Shown here: piece after piece, positions 10,308-19,323 of the stretch
How positions within the stretch are numbered: the first letter of the stretch is position 1
How the letters are laid out: every line of letters starts with the position of its first letter
Origin: Streptomyces antimicrobicus
Lineage (GTDB): Bacteria; Actinomycetota; Actinomycetes; Streptomycetales; Streptomycetaceae
Assembly (NCBI RefSeq): GCF_020532625.1
Contig: NZ_JAJAUY010000019.1
Coordinates: 1-64,000 of the forward strand
Reading direction: 5' to 3'
Length of the DNA stretch: 64,000 nucleotides
Made by a program: the position numbers and the translations under genes
Notes under the pieces: generated by a model
What the model was told of the DNA's origin: nothing
What the model saw: only the letters and a program-made list of their open reading frames with translations
Databases searched by the model: none

Positions 10308-10796
10308 TCAACCGTGCAGATGTGCCAACAGCCGTTCCACGAAAGCCACCTGAGCGGTGTTCAGACGAGTCCGAGCCACCTCGGGAGTGCACCAGGCGAC
10401 CCGGTCGAGCTCCGGGAACTGCGCCGTACGGCCGGAGCCCGGCGGCCACTCCAGGGTGAAGGTGCCGGGCACCATCAGGGCCGGGTCGAGGTCCGCCTCG
10501 ACCGCCCAGACCGTCACCAGCTTGCCGTTCGACTGCCGGACCTCGCCCAGCGGTACGTACGGCCCGTCCGGCGCCGGCAGCCCGATCTCCTCGGTGAACT
10601 CCCGCCGGGCCGCGTCCCGCGGGTGCTCGTCGGGGCCGTACTCGCCCTTGGGGATCGACCAGGCCCTGGCCTCCTTGTGCTGCCAGTACGGGCCGCCCAT
10701 GTGCCCCAGGAGCACCTCGACGCCCGGGCCGTCGCCGTCCGCACCGCCACCGTGGCGCCGGAACAGCAGGAGTCCGGCGCTGCGCTTGTCCGTCAT
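10308..10796 (-). CDS. Nudix hydrolase
   Basis: A 162-residue Nudix protein. The box spans about G51-L73 (GEYGPDEHP, then RREFTEEIGL). The stretch WSIPKGE just before it and the short N-terminal RSAGLLLFRR are typical of MutT-like NTP pyrophosphohydrolases in actinomycetes. The substrate is unknown. It lies 30 bases from the stop of the upstream CDF transporter gene on the same strand and may share its transcript. Confidence 0.88.
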   Translation of the reverse strand: MTDKRSAGLLLFRRHGGGADGDGPGVEVLLGHMGGPYWQHKEARAWSIPKGEYGPDEHPRDAARREFTEEIGLPAPDGPYVPLGEVRQSNGKLVTVWAVEADLDPALMVPGTFTLEWPPGSGRTAQFPELDRVAWCTPEVARTRLNTAQVAFVERLLAHLHG

Positions 10797-10826
10797 GGGG
10801 ACAACCCTGCCCAGGACGGGCCCGGT

Positions 10827-11849
10827 TCAGTGGTGGTGCGGGCCCTCGCGGTGCACCGGTCCGTGCGGCGAGGCGCAGTGCCCGTCGTCCCGCCCGCCCG
10901 TCTCACCGGGGCGGCCCACCGACAGCAGGGCCTCCTGGGCGTGGTCCACCTGCAAGGTGGTGTGGCCGATCCCGTACTCCGTGGCGAGCAGTCGCTCCAG
11001 GTCGCGCCGGACCGCGTGGCAGTCGCCGCCGGGCTCGACCAGGACATGGGCCGACAGCGCCGCCTCGCCCGAGGTGATCGTCCAGATGTGCAGGTCGTGC
11101 ACCTCGGTCACGGGGTCGAGCGCCACCAGGCGGTCGCCGACCGCGTCCGGGTCCACATGGGCCGGGGCCGCCTCCAGGAAGATCCGGCCCGAGTCGCGCA
11201 CCAGTCCGTAGCCCGCCTTCACCATCAGCGCCACCACGACCAGGGTGGCGATGGCGTCGGCCTGGACGAAGCCCGTGGTGAGCACGATCAGACCGGAGAC
11301 GGCGGTGCCGATGAAGGCGAACAGGTCGTTCAGGATGTGCTGGTAGGCGCCCTCCACCGCGAGCGAGGACCGGTTCGCCCGGGAGATGCACCAGGCCGCG
11401 GCGACGTTCACCACGATCCCGGCCAGGGCCGTCACCAGCACCGGACCGCCGGCCACCTCCGGCGGCTCGATCAGCCGGCGCACCGCCTCGTACGCCAGCC
11501 AGACCGCCAGCAGCAGCAGCGTCAGCCCGTTGGCCTGCGCGGAGAGTATCTCCGCGCGCTTGAGCCCGTACGTGAACCCGCCGCGCGCCGGCCGGGCCGC
11601 CAGCCGCATCGCGACCAGGGCGAGCACGATGGAGACCGCGTCGGTCAGCATGTGCGCGGCGTCGGAGATCAGGGCCAGCGACCGGGCGAGGATGCCGACG
11701 ACCACCTCGACGGCCATGAACGAGCCGATCAGCCCGAGGGCGATCGCCAGCCACCGGCGGTCGGCGTCCGCGGACACGCCGTGCGCATGGCCCGCGTGAC
11801 CGCCGTGGCCCCCGTGGTCGTGGCCGTGCCCGTGGTCGTGTGCACCCAT
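10827..11849 (-). CDS. Cation diffusion facilitator, zinc/cobalt-type exporter
   Basis: A 340-residue CDF transporter that would export divalent metal, probably zinc, in exchange for protons. A histidine-rich N-terminal tail (HDHGHGHDHGGHGG within the first 25 residues) precedes six membrane segments. The DAAHML motif of CDF helix II is present, and a second acidic site is expected in helix V. The C-terminal cytoplasmic domain (VHDLHIWTI) and a histidine-rich tail are also CDF-typical. The ATG at 11849 is chosen because a GGGGGGAACG site precedes it and the histidine-rich start is family-typical. It is divergent from the FHA-ABC gene. Confidence 0.9.
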   Translation of the reverse strand: MGAHDHGHGHDHGGHGGHAGHAHGVSADADRRWLAIALGLIGSFMAVEVVVGILARSLALISDAAHMLTDAVSIVLALVAMRLAARPARGGFTYGLKRAEILSAQANGLTLLLLAVWLAYEAVRRLIEPPEVAGGPVLVTALAGIVVNVAAAWCISRANRSSLAVEGAYQHILNDLFAFIGTAVSGLIVLTTGFVQADAIATLVVVALMVKAGYGLVRDSGRIFLEAAPAHVDPDAVGDRLVALDPVTEVHDLHIWTITSGEAALSAHVLVEPGGDCHAVRRDLERLLATEYGIGHTTLQVDHAQEALLSVGRPGETGGRDDGHCASPHGPVHREGPHHH

Positions 11850-11920
11850 GACGTTCCCCCGTCCGTACGGTTTTCCGACCCGTGCAGTGAAGCGCACCTT
11901 CGCGCGTGGGGCAAAGGCTG

Positions 11921-11949
11921 CAACGGGGACCGTTGTCATTCCCTATAAG
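11921..11949 (+). promoter_or_regulatory. 15-base palindrome beside a -10-like TATAAG
   Basis: In the 154-base divergent region between the CDF and FHA-ABC genes lies CAACGG-GGA-CCGTTG (11921-11935), with perfect 6-base arms. Eight bases after it is TATAAG (11944-11949), the best -10 match on the plus strand, pointing at the FHA-ABC gene. The palindrome covers the position expected for the -35 element. It does not match the Zur consensus. Confidence 0.5.
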
Positions 11950-12003
11950 AGGCCTCTGACCTGCGATGATGCCGACGCCGAGGGGGCATGGGAAAATCGG
12001 CCC

Positions 12004-14490
12004 ATGGTCCAGCGCCCCGGCGTCCCGACCGCGCCCGAGCTCGTCCTGGAGACCGCCGGGGGCATCACCGTGCTGGACCCGCGCCGCGTCTACCACGTCG
12101 GCCGGGACCCCTGGTGCGAGATCTGCCTGGCCGACGAACGGGTCTCCTGGCACCACGCCGTCCTGCGCACGGACGGCGACCACTGGACCGTGGAGGACGA
12201 CAACAGCACCAACGGCACCTGGGCGGACGGCCACCGCGTCCACGCCTGGGGCGTCGGACCCGGCAGCGAGCTCCGCTTCGGCAGCGCCTCCGACGGGCCG
12301 CGCGCCGTCCTGAGCGCCTCCGCGCCCCGCTCGTCACCCGCCGCGCCCTCCCCGCCCCCCGCCGCGCCTCCCTCGCCGCCCTCGCCGCCCGCCGCGCCCC
12401 GCCCGTCCGGCCCGTCCGGCCCCGTGGCCCTCGGCCCGGTCGTGGTCGCCGAGCCCTCCCTCACCGGCACGTTCCGGTCACCGACGTCGGTGCGCCCGAT
12501 GCCCCCGCGCAGCACCCTGCGCATCGGCCGCGCCCCGGACAACGACCTCGTCGTCGACGACCTGGTGGTCTCCCGCCGGCACGCCGCCCTCACCGCGCAC
12601 GCGGACGGCACCTACGAGATCACCGACCTCGGCAGCCACAACGGCACCTACCTCAACGGCGTGCGCGTCGTCCGCGCCCGCGTCCACGAGGGCGACACGG
12701 TCGGCATCGGCCACTCCGCCTTCTGCCTGGTCGGCGGCCGGCTCGAGGAGTACGTGGACACCGGCGAGGTCTCCCTCGACGTCCAGGACCTCGCCGTCCA
12801 CGTCGACCGCGGCCGCCGCACCCTCCTCGAAGGCGTGTCCTTCCCGGTCGGCGCCCGCAGCCTGCTCGCCGTCGTCGGCCCCAGCGGAGCGGGCAAGTCC
12901 ACCCTGCTCGGCGCCCTCACGGGCCTGCGCCCCGCCGACCACGGCACCGTCCTCTACGACGGCCGCGACCTCTACCGCGACTACGCCGAACTGCGCGGCC
13001 GCATCGGACTCGTCCCGCAGGACGACATCCTGCACGACCGGCTCACCGTCCGGCGCGCCCTGTCCTACGCCGCCGAGCTCCGCTTCCCCCAGGACACCGC
13101 CCGCGCCGAACGCGCGGCCCGGGTGGAGGAGGTCATCGCCGAACTCGGCCTGGAGCAGCGGGCCGGGCAGAGCGTGCACAGCCTCTCCGGCGGCCAGCGC
13201 AAGCGGGTCTCCGTGGCCCTGGAGCTGCTGACCAAGCCCTCGCTGCTGTTCCTCGACGAGCCCACCTCCGGCCTCGACCCCGGCATGGACCGCTCCGTGA
13301 TGCACACGCTGCGCCGCCTCGCCGACGACGGCCGGACCGTCATCGTCGTCACCCACAGCGTGCTCAGCCTCGACGTGTGCGACCGGCTCCTCGTCCTCGC
13401 GCCGGGCGGCCGTACCGCGTACTTCGGGCCGCCCGCCGAGGCCCTCGGCTTCTTCGGCTTCCCCCAGTGGCCGGAGGCCTTCGAAGCCTTCGAGAACGAG
13501 CGGGACCGGGACTGGGCAGGGGAGTTCCGGGCCTCCCGGTTCCAGGCCCGCTACGTCGACGGGGTCGCCCGGCAGCCGCGCGTGGCCGCCGCGCCGCCCG
13601 AAGCGGAAGCGGCCGGGCCGGAAGCCGCCCCGGCTGCCGAGCCGCCCGCCGCACCGCCCGCCCCGCCCCCCAAGGCGCAGAGCTGGGGCGCCCAGCTGAG
13701 GACCCTGGTGCGCCGTTACGCGGCGGTGCTCGCCGCCGACCGCGTCTTCCTCGTCGTCATGGTCGTGCTGCCGTTCCTGATGGGGGCCATGGCCCGCGCG
13801 CTGGCCGGACGGGCCCTCACCCCCGAGACGGCCGTCAACGCCCTGCTGATCCTCTGCGTCGGCGGCGTCCTGACCGGGGCCGCCAACGCGGTGCGCGAAC
13901 TGGTCAAGGAACGGGTCGTCTACCAGCGCGAACGCGCCGTCGGCCTGTCCCGGTCGGCCTATCTGATGTCGAAGGTCGTGGTGCTCGGCACGATCACGGT
14001 CGCCCAGGCCGCCGTGCTCACCGTCGTCGGGCTGGGCGGCGTCGACCACAACGCGCCGGGCGGCCGGGGCGTGCTGATGCCGCCGCTGATCGAGATCACG
14101 CTGGCCGTCGCCCTGCTGTCGTTCACCGCGATGATGCTCGGCCTGCTGGTCTCCGCCCTGGTCCGCAAGGAGGAGGTCACCATGCCGCTGCTGGTCCTCC
14201 TCGCCATCGTCCAGGTCGTCTTCTGCGGGGCCCTGCTCCGCCTGGACGGCGTACCGGTGCTCGAACAGCTCGGCTGGCTCGTGCCGTCCCGCTGGGCCAT
14301 GGGAGCCATGGCGGGCACCGTCGACCTGCGGGCGATCGTGCCCGGGGCGCTGACCTCCGACCCGCTGTTCCGGCACAGCGCCGGGGTCTGGCTGCTCGAC
14401 GTCGGCATGCTCGTCGCCCTGTCCGTGCTGTTCGGGGTGCTGGTGGCCCGGCTGCTGCGCCGCCACGAGCCCGCCGTCATGCGGAGGTGA
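12004..14490 (+). CDS. Double-FHA ABC exporter (ATPase plus permease)
   Basis: An 828-residue fusion. FHA domain 1 is at about 25-95, followed by a Pro/Ala/Ser-rich linker. FHA domain 2 is at about 170-245 (RIGRAPDN, then SRRHAAL and SHNGTYLNG). An ABCG-type ATPase follows: Walker A GPSGAGKST at about 292, signature LSGGQRKRVS at about 394 and LLFLDEPTSGLDP at about 415. After a second Pro/Ala-rich linker, six hydrophobic segments form an ABC-2 permease. The architecture matches mycobacterial Rv1747, whose FHA domains bind phosphothreonine made by a Ser/Thr kinase. The kinase at 7329-8927 is a candidate partner. The exported substrate is unknown. Confidence 0.92.
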   Translation: MVQRPGVPTAPELVLETAGGITVLDPRRVYHVGRDPWCEICLADERVSWHHAVLRTDGDHWTVEDDNSTNGTWADGHRVHAWGVGPGSELRFGSASDGPRAVLSASAPRSSPAAPSPPPAAPPSPPSPPAAPRPSGPSGPVALGPVVVAEPSLTGTFRSPTSVRPMPPRSTLRIGRAPDNDLVVDDLVVSRRHAALTAHADGTYEITDLGSHNGTYLNGVRVVRARVHEGDTVGIGHSAFCLVGGRLEEYVDTGEVSLDVQDLAVHVDRGRRTLLEGVSFPVGARSLLAVVGPSGAGKSTLLGALTGLRPADHGTVLYDGRDLYRDYAELRGRIGLVPQDDILHDRLTVRRALSYAAELRFPQDTARAERAARVEEVIAELGLEQRAGQSVHSLSGGQRKRVSVALELLTKPSLLFLDEPTSGLDPGMDRSVMHTLRRLADDGRTVIVVTHSVLSLDVCDRLLVLAPGGRTAYFGPPAEALGFFGFPQWPEAFEAFENERDRDWAGEFRASRFQARYVDGVARQPRVAAAPPEAEAAGPEAAPAAEPPAAPPAPPPKAQSWGAQLRTLVRRYAAVLAADRVFLVVMVVLPFLMGAMARALAGRALTPETAVNALLILCVGGVLTGAANAVRELVKERVVYQRERAVGLSRSAYLMSKVVVLGTITVAQAAVLTVVGLGGVDHNAPGGRGVLMPPLIEITLAVALLSFTAMMLGLLVSALVRKEEVTMPLLVLLAIVQVVFCGALLRLDGVPVLEQLGWLVPSRWAMGAMAGTVDLRAIVPGALTSDPLFRHSAGVWLLDVGMLVALSVLFGVLVARLLRRHEPAVMRR

Positions 14491-14497
14491 CCGTCCG

Positions 14498-15214
14498 ATG
14501 ACCAGCCCCGCCGGCTCCGCCGGCCCCACCGGGCAGCCCGGCGACGTCCGGTCCCACGTCCCCGACCCGCTCGGCCCTCCCTCCGACGTCCCGGCCGGTG
14601 CCGGACCCGAGGACCGCTCCGGCGCCGGGCCCGGCTTCGCGCCCACGCACGTGGTCCCGCGGGAGGGCCTGCCCGCCTGGGAGGCTCCCGACCCGGGCCG
14701 GCCCACCACCGCGCTCGACCCGTTCCTCCCCGTGCAACTGCTGTCCCGCCGCGGCGACTGGGGCGAGGTGCTGTGCTCCAACGGCTGGTCCGCGTGGGTC
14801 GACGGGCGCCTGCTGGTCGCCGTACCGCAGCCGCCACCGGCCGGCCGGCGCCCGCTGACCCGCACCGACGACCCGCGGCCGCTGCTCGACCGGTGCGCCG
14901 ACGCGCTCAGCCGCTACCGGCGGGCCGCCGACGACCTCGCGGCCGGGCGCGGCGACGGCGAGGCCTTCCGGCGGGCCACCCGGGGCCTGCGGGCGGGCGT
15001 GGTGCTCGACGGCGAGTCCGTCTGGCTCTACGACGAGTCCTCCGGCCACTGGGCGTACGGCGACGGCACCCGGCTGAGCGTGTACGCCGTGCCCTCCGCC
15101 GCACCCGACGCCTCGGCCGCACCCGACGCCACTGCCGTCCCGGACGCCCCGCCCGCCCCTGGCGCCGCCGCGCCGCATCCGCCCACCCGGATCGTCGGAC
15201 CGGGTGAGGACTGA
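14498..15214 (+). CDS. Soluble protein with SH3-like segment, FHA-exporter companion
   Basis: A 238-residue protein with no signal peptide or membrane segment. The first 75 residues are Pro/Gly-rich and probably disordered. A short beta-type segment at about 77-108 (LPVQLLSRRGDWGEVLCS, then WSAWVDGR) looks SH3-like. A helical region (RCADALSRYRRAADDLAAG) and a second beta-type segment follow, then an Ala/Pro tail. GGAGGTGA lies seven bases before the ATG and overlaps the end of the exporter gene, so translation is likely coupled. The function is unknown; context suggests an accessory of the exporter. Confidence 0.75.
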   Translation: MTSPAGSAGPTGQPGDVRSHVPDPLGPPSDVPAGAGPEDRSGAGPGFAPTHVVPREGLPAWEAPDPGRPTTALDPFLPVQLLSRRGDWGEVLCSNGWSAWVDGRLLVAVPQPPPAGRRPLTRTDDPRPLLDRCADALSRYRRAADDLAAGRGDGEAFRRATRGLRAGVVLDGESVWLYDESSGHWAYGDGTRLSVYAVPSAAPDASAAPDATAVPDAPPAPGAAAPHPPTRIVGPGED

Positions 15215-15240
15215 CGGGCCGCCGCTGCCGGGAGGAGGTG

Positions 15241-15264
15241 TTCCGCTGGGCGCGGTACGCGGAA
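15241..15264. terminator. Possible hairpin between converging genes
   Basis: TTCCGC (15241-15246) and GCGGAA (15259-15264) form a 6-base inverted repeat with a 12-base loop, in the 62-base gap between converging genes. The stem is short, so the call is tentative. Confidence 0.4.
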
Positions 15265-15276
15265 AAGCGCTGAGCG

Positions 15277-16665
15277 TCAGGTCGTCCGGTCGGGTCCGGC
15301 CGGGCGTCCCGGCGCGCCGGCCGCGTCGCCCGCCTCGCCGCGCCGGTGCACCGGTTTCGCCGCCAGGGCGCCCAGGAACCCGGCCACCGCACCCCACAGC
15401 AGTGCCAGCCCCACCGTGCGCCCCAGCTGGGGCAGCAACTGCACGGAGCCGCCCAGTCCGGGTACGTCCCCCAGCCCCAGCAGCGACAGCCCGAACTGCG
15501 CGTGGACCCGGCCGAGCAGGCACACGGCCAGGACCCCGAGCCCCAGGGCCACGGCCAGGTGCAGGGCATGCCGCCAGGGCGGCACCCCGGCGGGGGAGCG
15601 TACGGCGGTCAGGAAGCCCGTGGCGAACAGCAGCACGGCCGCCGCCACCACGAGCCACCACCAGACCGGGCCGTCGGAGCGGGCCAGGCTTGCCACGTCG
15701 ACCGTGGACAACCCGCCCGGGGTGCGCAGCACCTGGTCCAGCACGTGCGGCACCGGCAGCCCGAACGGCCCTTCCACCCGGCCCTCCCAGGCCCCGCCGA
15801 AGCCGACGGTGAGCGCGAGCCAGGCCAGGTTCGGCAGGCCCAGCAGCAGCACGGCGAAGGTGTCGGCCGGGTGGCCGCGCGTCGCGGCCGCCACCAGCCC
15901 GATCACGGCGGCCACGGCCACGCACGCCAGCAGCAGAGCGGCGGTCGAGAACGCGGCCGGCCGCAGGGCCGTGTGGAAGCGGACCAGGGCGGACGGCAGC
16001 GGGGCCCGGCGCGAGACCAGCAGGGCGATCAGCAGCAGGCCCAGGATCCACAGCAGTCCGAAGCCCAGGGTGGCGGCGAGGTCGGCGCGGAAACCCACCT
16101 CGGGCGTGACGCCCAGGAGGTCGCCGACCTGCCGCGGATCCGCGAGGTCCCCCAGATCGCCCAGTCCCACGAGGTCCCCTAGGTCACCGAGGTCCCCGAA
16201 GTCCTGCGGCGGGCTGTCGGAGGGGAGGCCGGGTGGCAGGGAGAGCACGAACGTGTGCCGGGCCAGCAGGGCGCTGCCGGTCAGCGCGAGCAGCCAGAGC
16301 ACGACCACCGGGACCGCGCGGGCCAGGAGTTCCAAGGCGGTGGCCACCGCCCGGTTGTGCAGCGGGCGCAGGAAGCACAGACCGGTCGCCAAGGCGCCGG
16401 CCAGGCTCACCGACAGCGGCACCACCGACAGGTCCACCCGGGCGTCCGCGAGGAAGCCGGCCTCTCCGGTCACCTCGACCGCGCCCCCGGCGGCCATCGC
16501 CACCACGGCCGCCACCACGTGCGGGAAGGCGCCGTCGGGCAGGTTCCCCGCCCCGGCGCACGCCAGGCCCGCGGCGGCCACCGCGGCCATCGCCACGAAG
16601 CCCGCCACGACCGCGACGAAGGCGTCGCGCCAAGCCCTCAGCAGGCTTCCGGCCGTACCGCTCAC
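15277..16665 (-). CDS. Very hydrophobic membrane protein, possibly 'streptophobe' family
   Basis: A 463-residue protein with about ten membrane segments and no enzyme motif. It resembles the hydrophobic Streptomyces family sometimes named streptophobe; I am only moderately sure of that. A loop near the middle carries an iterated Gly-Asp-Leu motif (FGDLGDLGDLVGLGDLGDL). The GTG at 16665 is chosen, starting VSGTAGSLLRAWRDAF just before the first hydrophobic segment. It is divergent from the 16756 gene and lies within the FHA-exporter neighbourhood. The function is unknown. Confidence 0.78.
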   Translation of the reverse strand: MSGTAGSLLRAWRDAFVAVVAGFVAMAAVAAAGLACAGAGNLPDGAFPHVVAAVVAMAAGGAVEVTGEAGFLADARVDLSVVPLSVSLAGALATGLCFLRPLHNRAVATALELLARAVPVVVLWLLALTGSALLARHTFVLSLPPGLPSDSPPQDFGDLGDLGDLVGLGDLGDLADPRQVGDLLGVTPEVGFRADLAATLGFGLLWILGLLLIALLVSRRAPLPSALVRFHTALRPAAFSTAALLLACVAVAAVIGLVAAATRGHPADTFAVLLLGLPNLAWLALTVGFGGAWEGRVEGPFGLPVPHVLDQVLRTPGGLSTVDVASLARSDGPVWWWLVVAAAVLLFATGFLTAVRSPAGVPPWRHALHLAVALGLGVLAVCLLGRVHAQFGLSLLGLGDVPGLGGSVQLLPQLGRTVGLALLWGAVAGFLGALAAKPVHRRGEAGDAAGAPGRPAGPDRTT

Positions 16666-16755
16666 GGCGTCACCGTAGGCAGCGACGCCGGCAGGCCACC
16701 ACCGGAACGGCGCACCCGAGGGGCGACGGAGTGAACCTGGTGCGCCAATGGGTGC

Positions 16756-18084
16756 ATGACCACCCAACCCTCCGGCACCCCGCCGCCGGAGCGGCCCACG
16801 GGGCCTCCCCGGGGCCCGCTCTCGGGCCGGCAGGAGCCGCCCGCGCCCCCGCCGCCCCCGCCGGCGGGGCCCGGGGGACCGACGGGCGGGGCCGGCGGCG
16901 CGGGTGGATCCGGCCGGCCGTGGTGGCGCTCCCTGCCGGTGATCGCCGTGGCGGTGGTCGCCCTGGCCGCCGTCGCGACGCTCACCGTGGTCCTGTCACG
17001 GCCCTCCGGGCCGCCGCGCACGGGCGGCGAACTGTTTCTGCAACCGGCCGCCGCCCAGGGCCGGGACCCGTTCACGGAGTCCACCGCCACCCAGCCGGCC
17101 GGTCCCTCGGAGAGCGCGACGGCGGGCCCCACGCCGCCGCCCGCGCCCACCGGCACCGGCCCCGTCACCACCCGGTCGGTCACGGGCTCGGACCCGACCC
17201 TGTACGGCGGCACGCGCGACGTCGCCAGCTGCGACGTGGAGAAGCAGATCCGCTTCCTGTCCGCCGATCCCGCCAAGAACCAGGCGTTCGCCACGGCCCT
17301 GGGCATCGGGCCCACGGCCGTGCCCGGATACCTGCGCTCCCTCACCCCGGTCACGTTGCGGCACGACACCCGGGTCACCAACCACGGCTACCGCGACGGG
17401 CGCCCGACGGCGTACCAGGCGCTGCTCCAGGCCGGGACGGCCGTGCTGGTGGACAACCACGGCGTGCCGAGGGTGCGGTGCGCGTGCGGCAACCCGTTGG
17501 GCGGACCGGCGCCGCTGCGGCCCGACTCCCGGCGCTACGGCCAGCCGTGGGCGGCGTACCGGCCGCAGAACGTCGTGGTGATCAGACCGACGATCACGGT
17601 CATCAACAAGATCGTGATCTACGACCACGGGAACGGCCGCTGGTACGAACGCGGGACCGGCCCCCGGGAGGTGCCCGACCGGCCGGTGGAACCGCCGGTA
17701 CCACCGGCCTCGCGGCCGCCGACACCGCCGCCGCCGAAGCCTCCTTCGACGGAGCCCGGGACGCCCACCGGTACGGACACCGACCCGGGCCGGGAGCCGC
17801 GCACGGACCCGGGCACCGGGAAGCCGACGCAGGAGCCGCCCGCGCCGCCGGACACCACGACCACGGATCCGGGCACCACCCCGGCGGAGCCCGACACCAC
17901 GACCACGGACCCGGACACCCCCACGGGGCCGAGCACCGCGACCGGTACGGGCGAGACGACCGGGCCGCCGATCGCCGTCGACCCCCGGGTGCCGAGGGGA
18001 GCCGTCACGACGTCCTCGGACCCGGCCCGGACCGGGGCGACCTCGCCCGGGCCGTCGTCCTACGCACCCCGCCCGCAGGAGTGA
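16756..18084 (+). CDS. Proline-rich single-pass membrane protein, DUF6777-like
   Basis: A 442-residue protein. A Pro/Gly-rich cytoplasmic N-terminus of about 55 residues is followed by a membrane segment at about 60-80. A conserved-looking outer domain of about 140 residues comes next (VASCDVEKQIRFL, then VRCACGNPL, then INKIVIYDHGNGRWYERG) with three cysteines. It ends in a long Pro/Thr/Asp-rich tail with repeated DTTTTDPGT-type units. This fits the Streptomyces DUF6777 type as I recall it; the name is tentative. The tail resembles a cell-wall-spanning or glycosylated stalk. The function is unknown. Confidence 0.75.
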   Translation: MTTQPSGTPPPERPTGPPRGPLSGRQEPPAPPPPPPAGPGGPTGGAGGAGGSGRPWWRSLPVIAVAVVALAAVATLTVVLSRPSGPPRTGGELFLQPAAAQGRDPFTESTATQPAGPSESATAGPTPPPAPTGTGPVTTRSVTGSDPTLYGGTRDVASCDVEKQIRFLSADPAKNQAFATALGIGPTAVPGYLRSLTPVTLRHDTRVTNHGYRDGRPTAYQALLQAGTAVLVDNHGVPRVRCACGNPLGGPAPLRPDSRRYGQPWAAYRPQNVVVIRPTITVINKIVIYDHGNGRWYERGTGPREVPDRPVEPPVPPASRPPTPPPPKPPSTEPGTPTGTDTDPGREPRTDPGTGKPTQEPPAPPDTTTTDPGTTPAEPDTTTTDPDTPTGPSTATGTGETTGPPIAVDPRVPRGAVTTSSDPARTGATSPGPSSYAPRPQE

Positions 18085-18120
18085 CCGGTCGGGCGCTGTC
18101 CGGCCGGAACCGGGCGGTGT

Positions 18121-18687
18121 TCAGCAGAACTTGTCGAACGCACTGGTCGCGCCCGCCAGGAAGCCCTGTTCGTAGGCCTTCTCGACCGCCTCGTCCTGGG
18201 CCGTCAGACCGGGCTGCTTCTTCGGCTTCGGCATGGCGTTGTCGCAGCTTTCCTGCGCGGCGGCCTTTCCCGCCTTGACGCCGTCGGCGAAGCCGCGGTC
18301 CCGGGCGGCCCGGACGAGCTCCTTGTTCGTCTCCTTGTCGGCGCGCACGGCCTTGCAGTGCACGACCGTGCCCACCTGGGCCTGGACGAGGTAGTCGCCC
18401 GGCGGCAGCCCGCTCCGGGTGAACGCCCCGGGCGGGTCGAGCCCGTCCAGGTTGCCCAGGCCCTCGAAGTTGCCGCTGCTGCCGCGCAGTCCGGCGCCGC
18501 CGGTGCCGACGAAGCCCGTGCCCGTCACCGTCACCGTGGTGCCGTCGTCGGAGGGCTTGACGGTGCAACTGCCCGCCGTGACGACCGCGGAGGGCGCGGC
18601 CAGGTCGGCGACGGCGGCCGGGCCGACCCCGAGGGAGACGGCCACGAGCGGGCACATCGCGGTCAGCCGTCGCGTACGGCTCTTCAT
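18121..18687 (-). CDS. Secreted four-cysteine protein, paralog 1
   Basis: A 188-residue exported protein: signal peptide to about residue 28, then a beta-sandwich-like segment (SCTVKPSDDGTTVTVTGTGF) as in IPT/TIG folds. A helical C-terminal half ends in LTAQDEAVEKAYEQGFLA and DKFC. Four cysteine contexts (GSCTVKP, VHCKAV, QESCDN, DKFC) recur in the neighbouring paralog, suggesting two disulfides. GGAGG lies eight bases before the ATG at 18687. I do not recognise the family. It sits 19 bases downstream of its paralog in one probable operon. Confidence 0.8.
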   Translation of the reverse strand: MKSRTRRLTAMCPLVAVSLGVGPAAVADLAAPSAVVTAGSCTVKPSDDGTTVTVTGTGFVGTGGAGLRGSSGNFEGLGNLDGLDPPGAFTRSGLPPGDYLVQAQVGTVVHCKAVRADKETNKELVRAARDRGFADGVKAGKAAAQESCDNAMPKPKKQPGLTAQDEAVEKAYEQGFLAGATSAFDKFC

Positions 18688-18706
18688 CGAGCTCGCCTCC
18701 GCGGGG

Positions 18707-19285
18707 TCATCGCCGGGTCTTGCAGAACTTGTCGAACGCGCTGGTCGCACCGGCCAGGAAGCCTTCCTCGTAGGCCTTCTCGACCGCCTCGTCCTGGGCC
18801 GTCAGCCCCTGGTTGTGCTTCGGCTTGGGCTTCGAGCCGCGGCAGTTCTCCTGGGCCGCTTCCTTGCCCGCCTTGACGCCGTCCTGGAACCCTTGGGCAC
18901 GGGCCTTGCGGATGGCGTCCTTGTTCGCCTTCGCGTCGGACGGGACCACCGTGCAGTTCTTGAAGCCTCCCGTGTCGGGCAGGACGACGTAATCGACGTT
19001 CTTCTGGAAACGGGTCACCTGGAACGACCCGTTCGCGATGTTCAACGGCTCCGTGCTCTCCCCGTCGTTCAAGGACGCCTTGATGTCGTTGCCCTGGTCG
19101 TCCGTCCAGCCCGAACCGCTGATGGTGACGCTCGTACCGGCCTCGTTGGGCTTGACCGTGCAGGTGCCGACGGCGGGGGCGGCGGTGGCGGTCGGGGCCA
19201 GGGCGGCCAGGCTCCCCGCCGCGAACGAGGAGACGATCAGGGTGACGACCGCGGTGTGGCGGGTACGGCGGGTGTTCCGGTTCAT
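18707..19285 (-). CDS. Secreted four-cysteine protein, paralog 2
   Basis: A 192-residue paralog of the downstream gene, with a clear signal peptide (hydrophobic 12-30, ATATAAPA cleavage region). A beta-rich domain begins GTCTVKPNEAGTSVTISGSG. The C-terminal half matches the neighbour closely (LTAQDEAVEKAYEEGFLA, then SAFDKFCKTRR). At DNA level the last ~90 bases of the two genes are nearly identical, pointing to duplication or gene conversion. An AAGGAGG site precedes the ATG at 19285. The function is unknown. Confidence 0.82.
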   Translation of the reverse strand: MNRNTRRTRHTAVVTLIVSSFAAGSLAALAPTATAAPAVGTCTVKPNEAGTSVTISGSGWTDDQGNDIKASLNDGESTEPLNIANGSFQVTRFQKNVDYVVLPDTGGFKNCTVVPSDAKANKDAIRKARAQGFQDGVKAGKEAAQENCRGSKPKPKHNQGLTAQDEAVEKAYEEGFLAGATSAFDKFCKTRR

Positions 19286-19323
19286 GGAGCGACCTCCTTC
19301 GTGTCGGGGCTGCGCGGTGGCGG

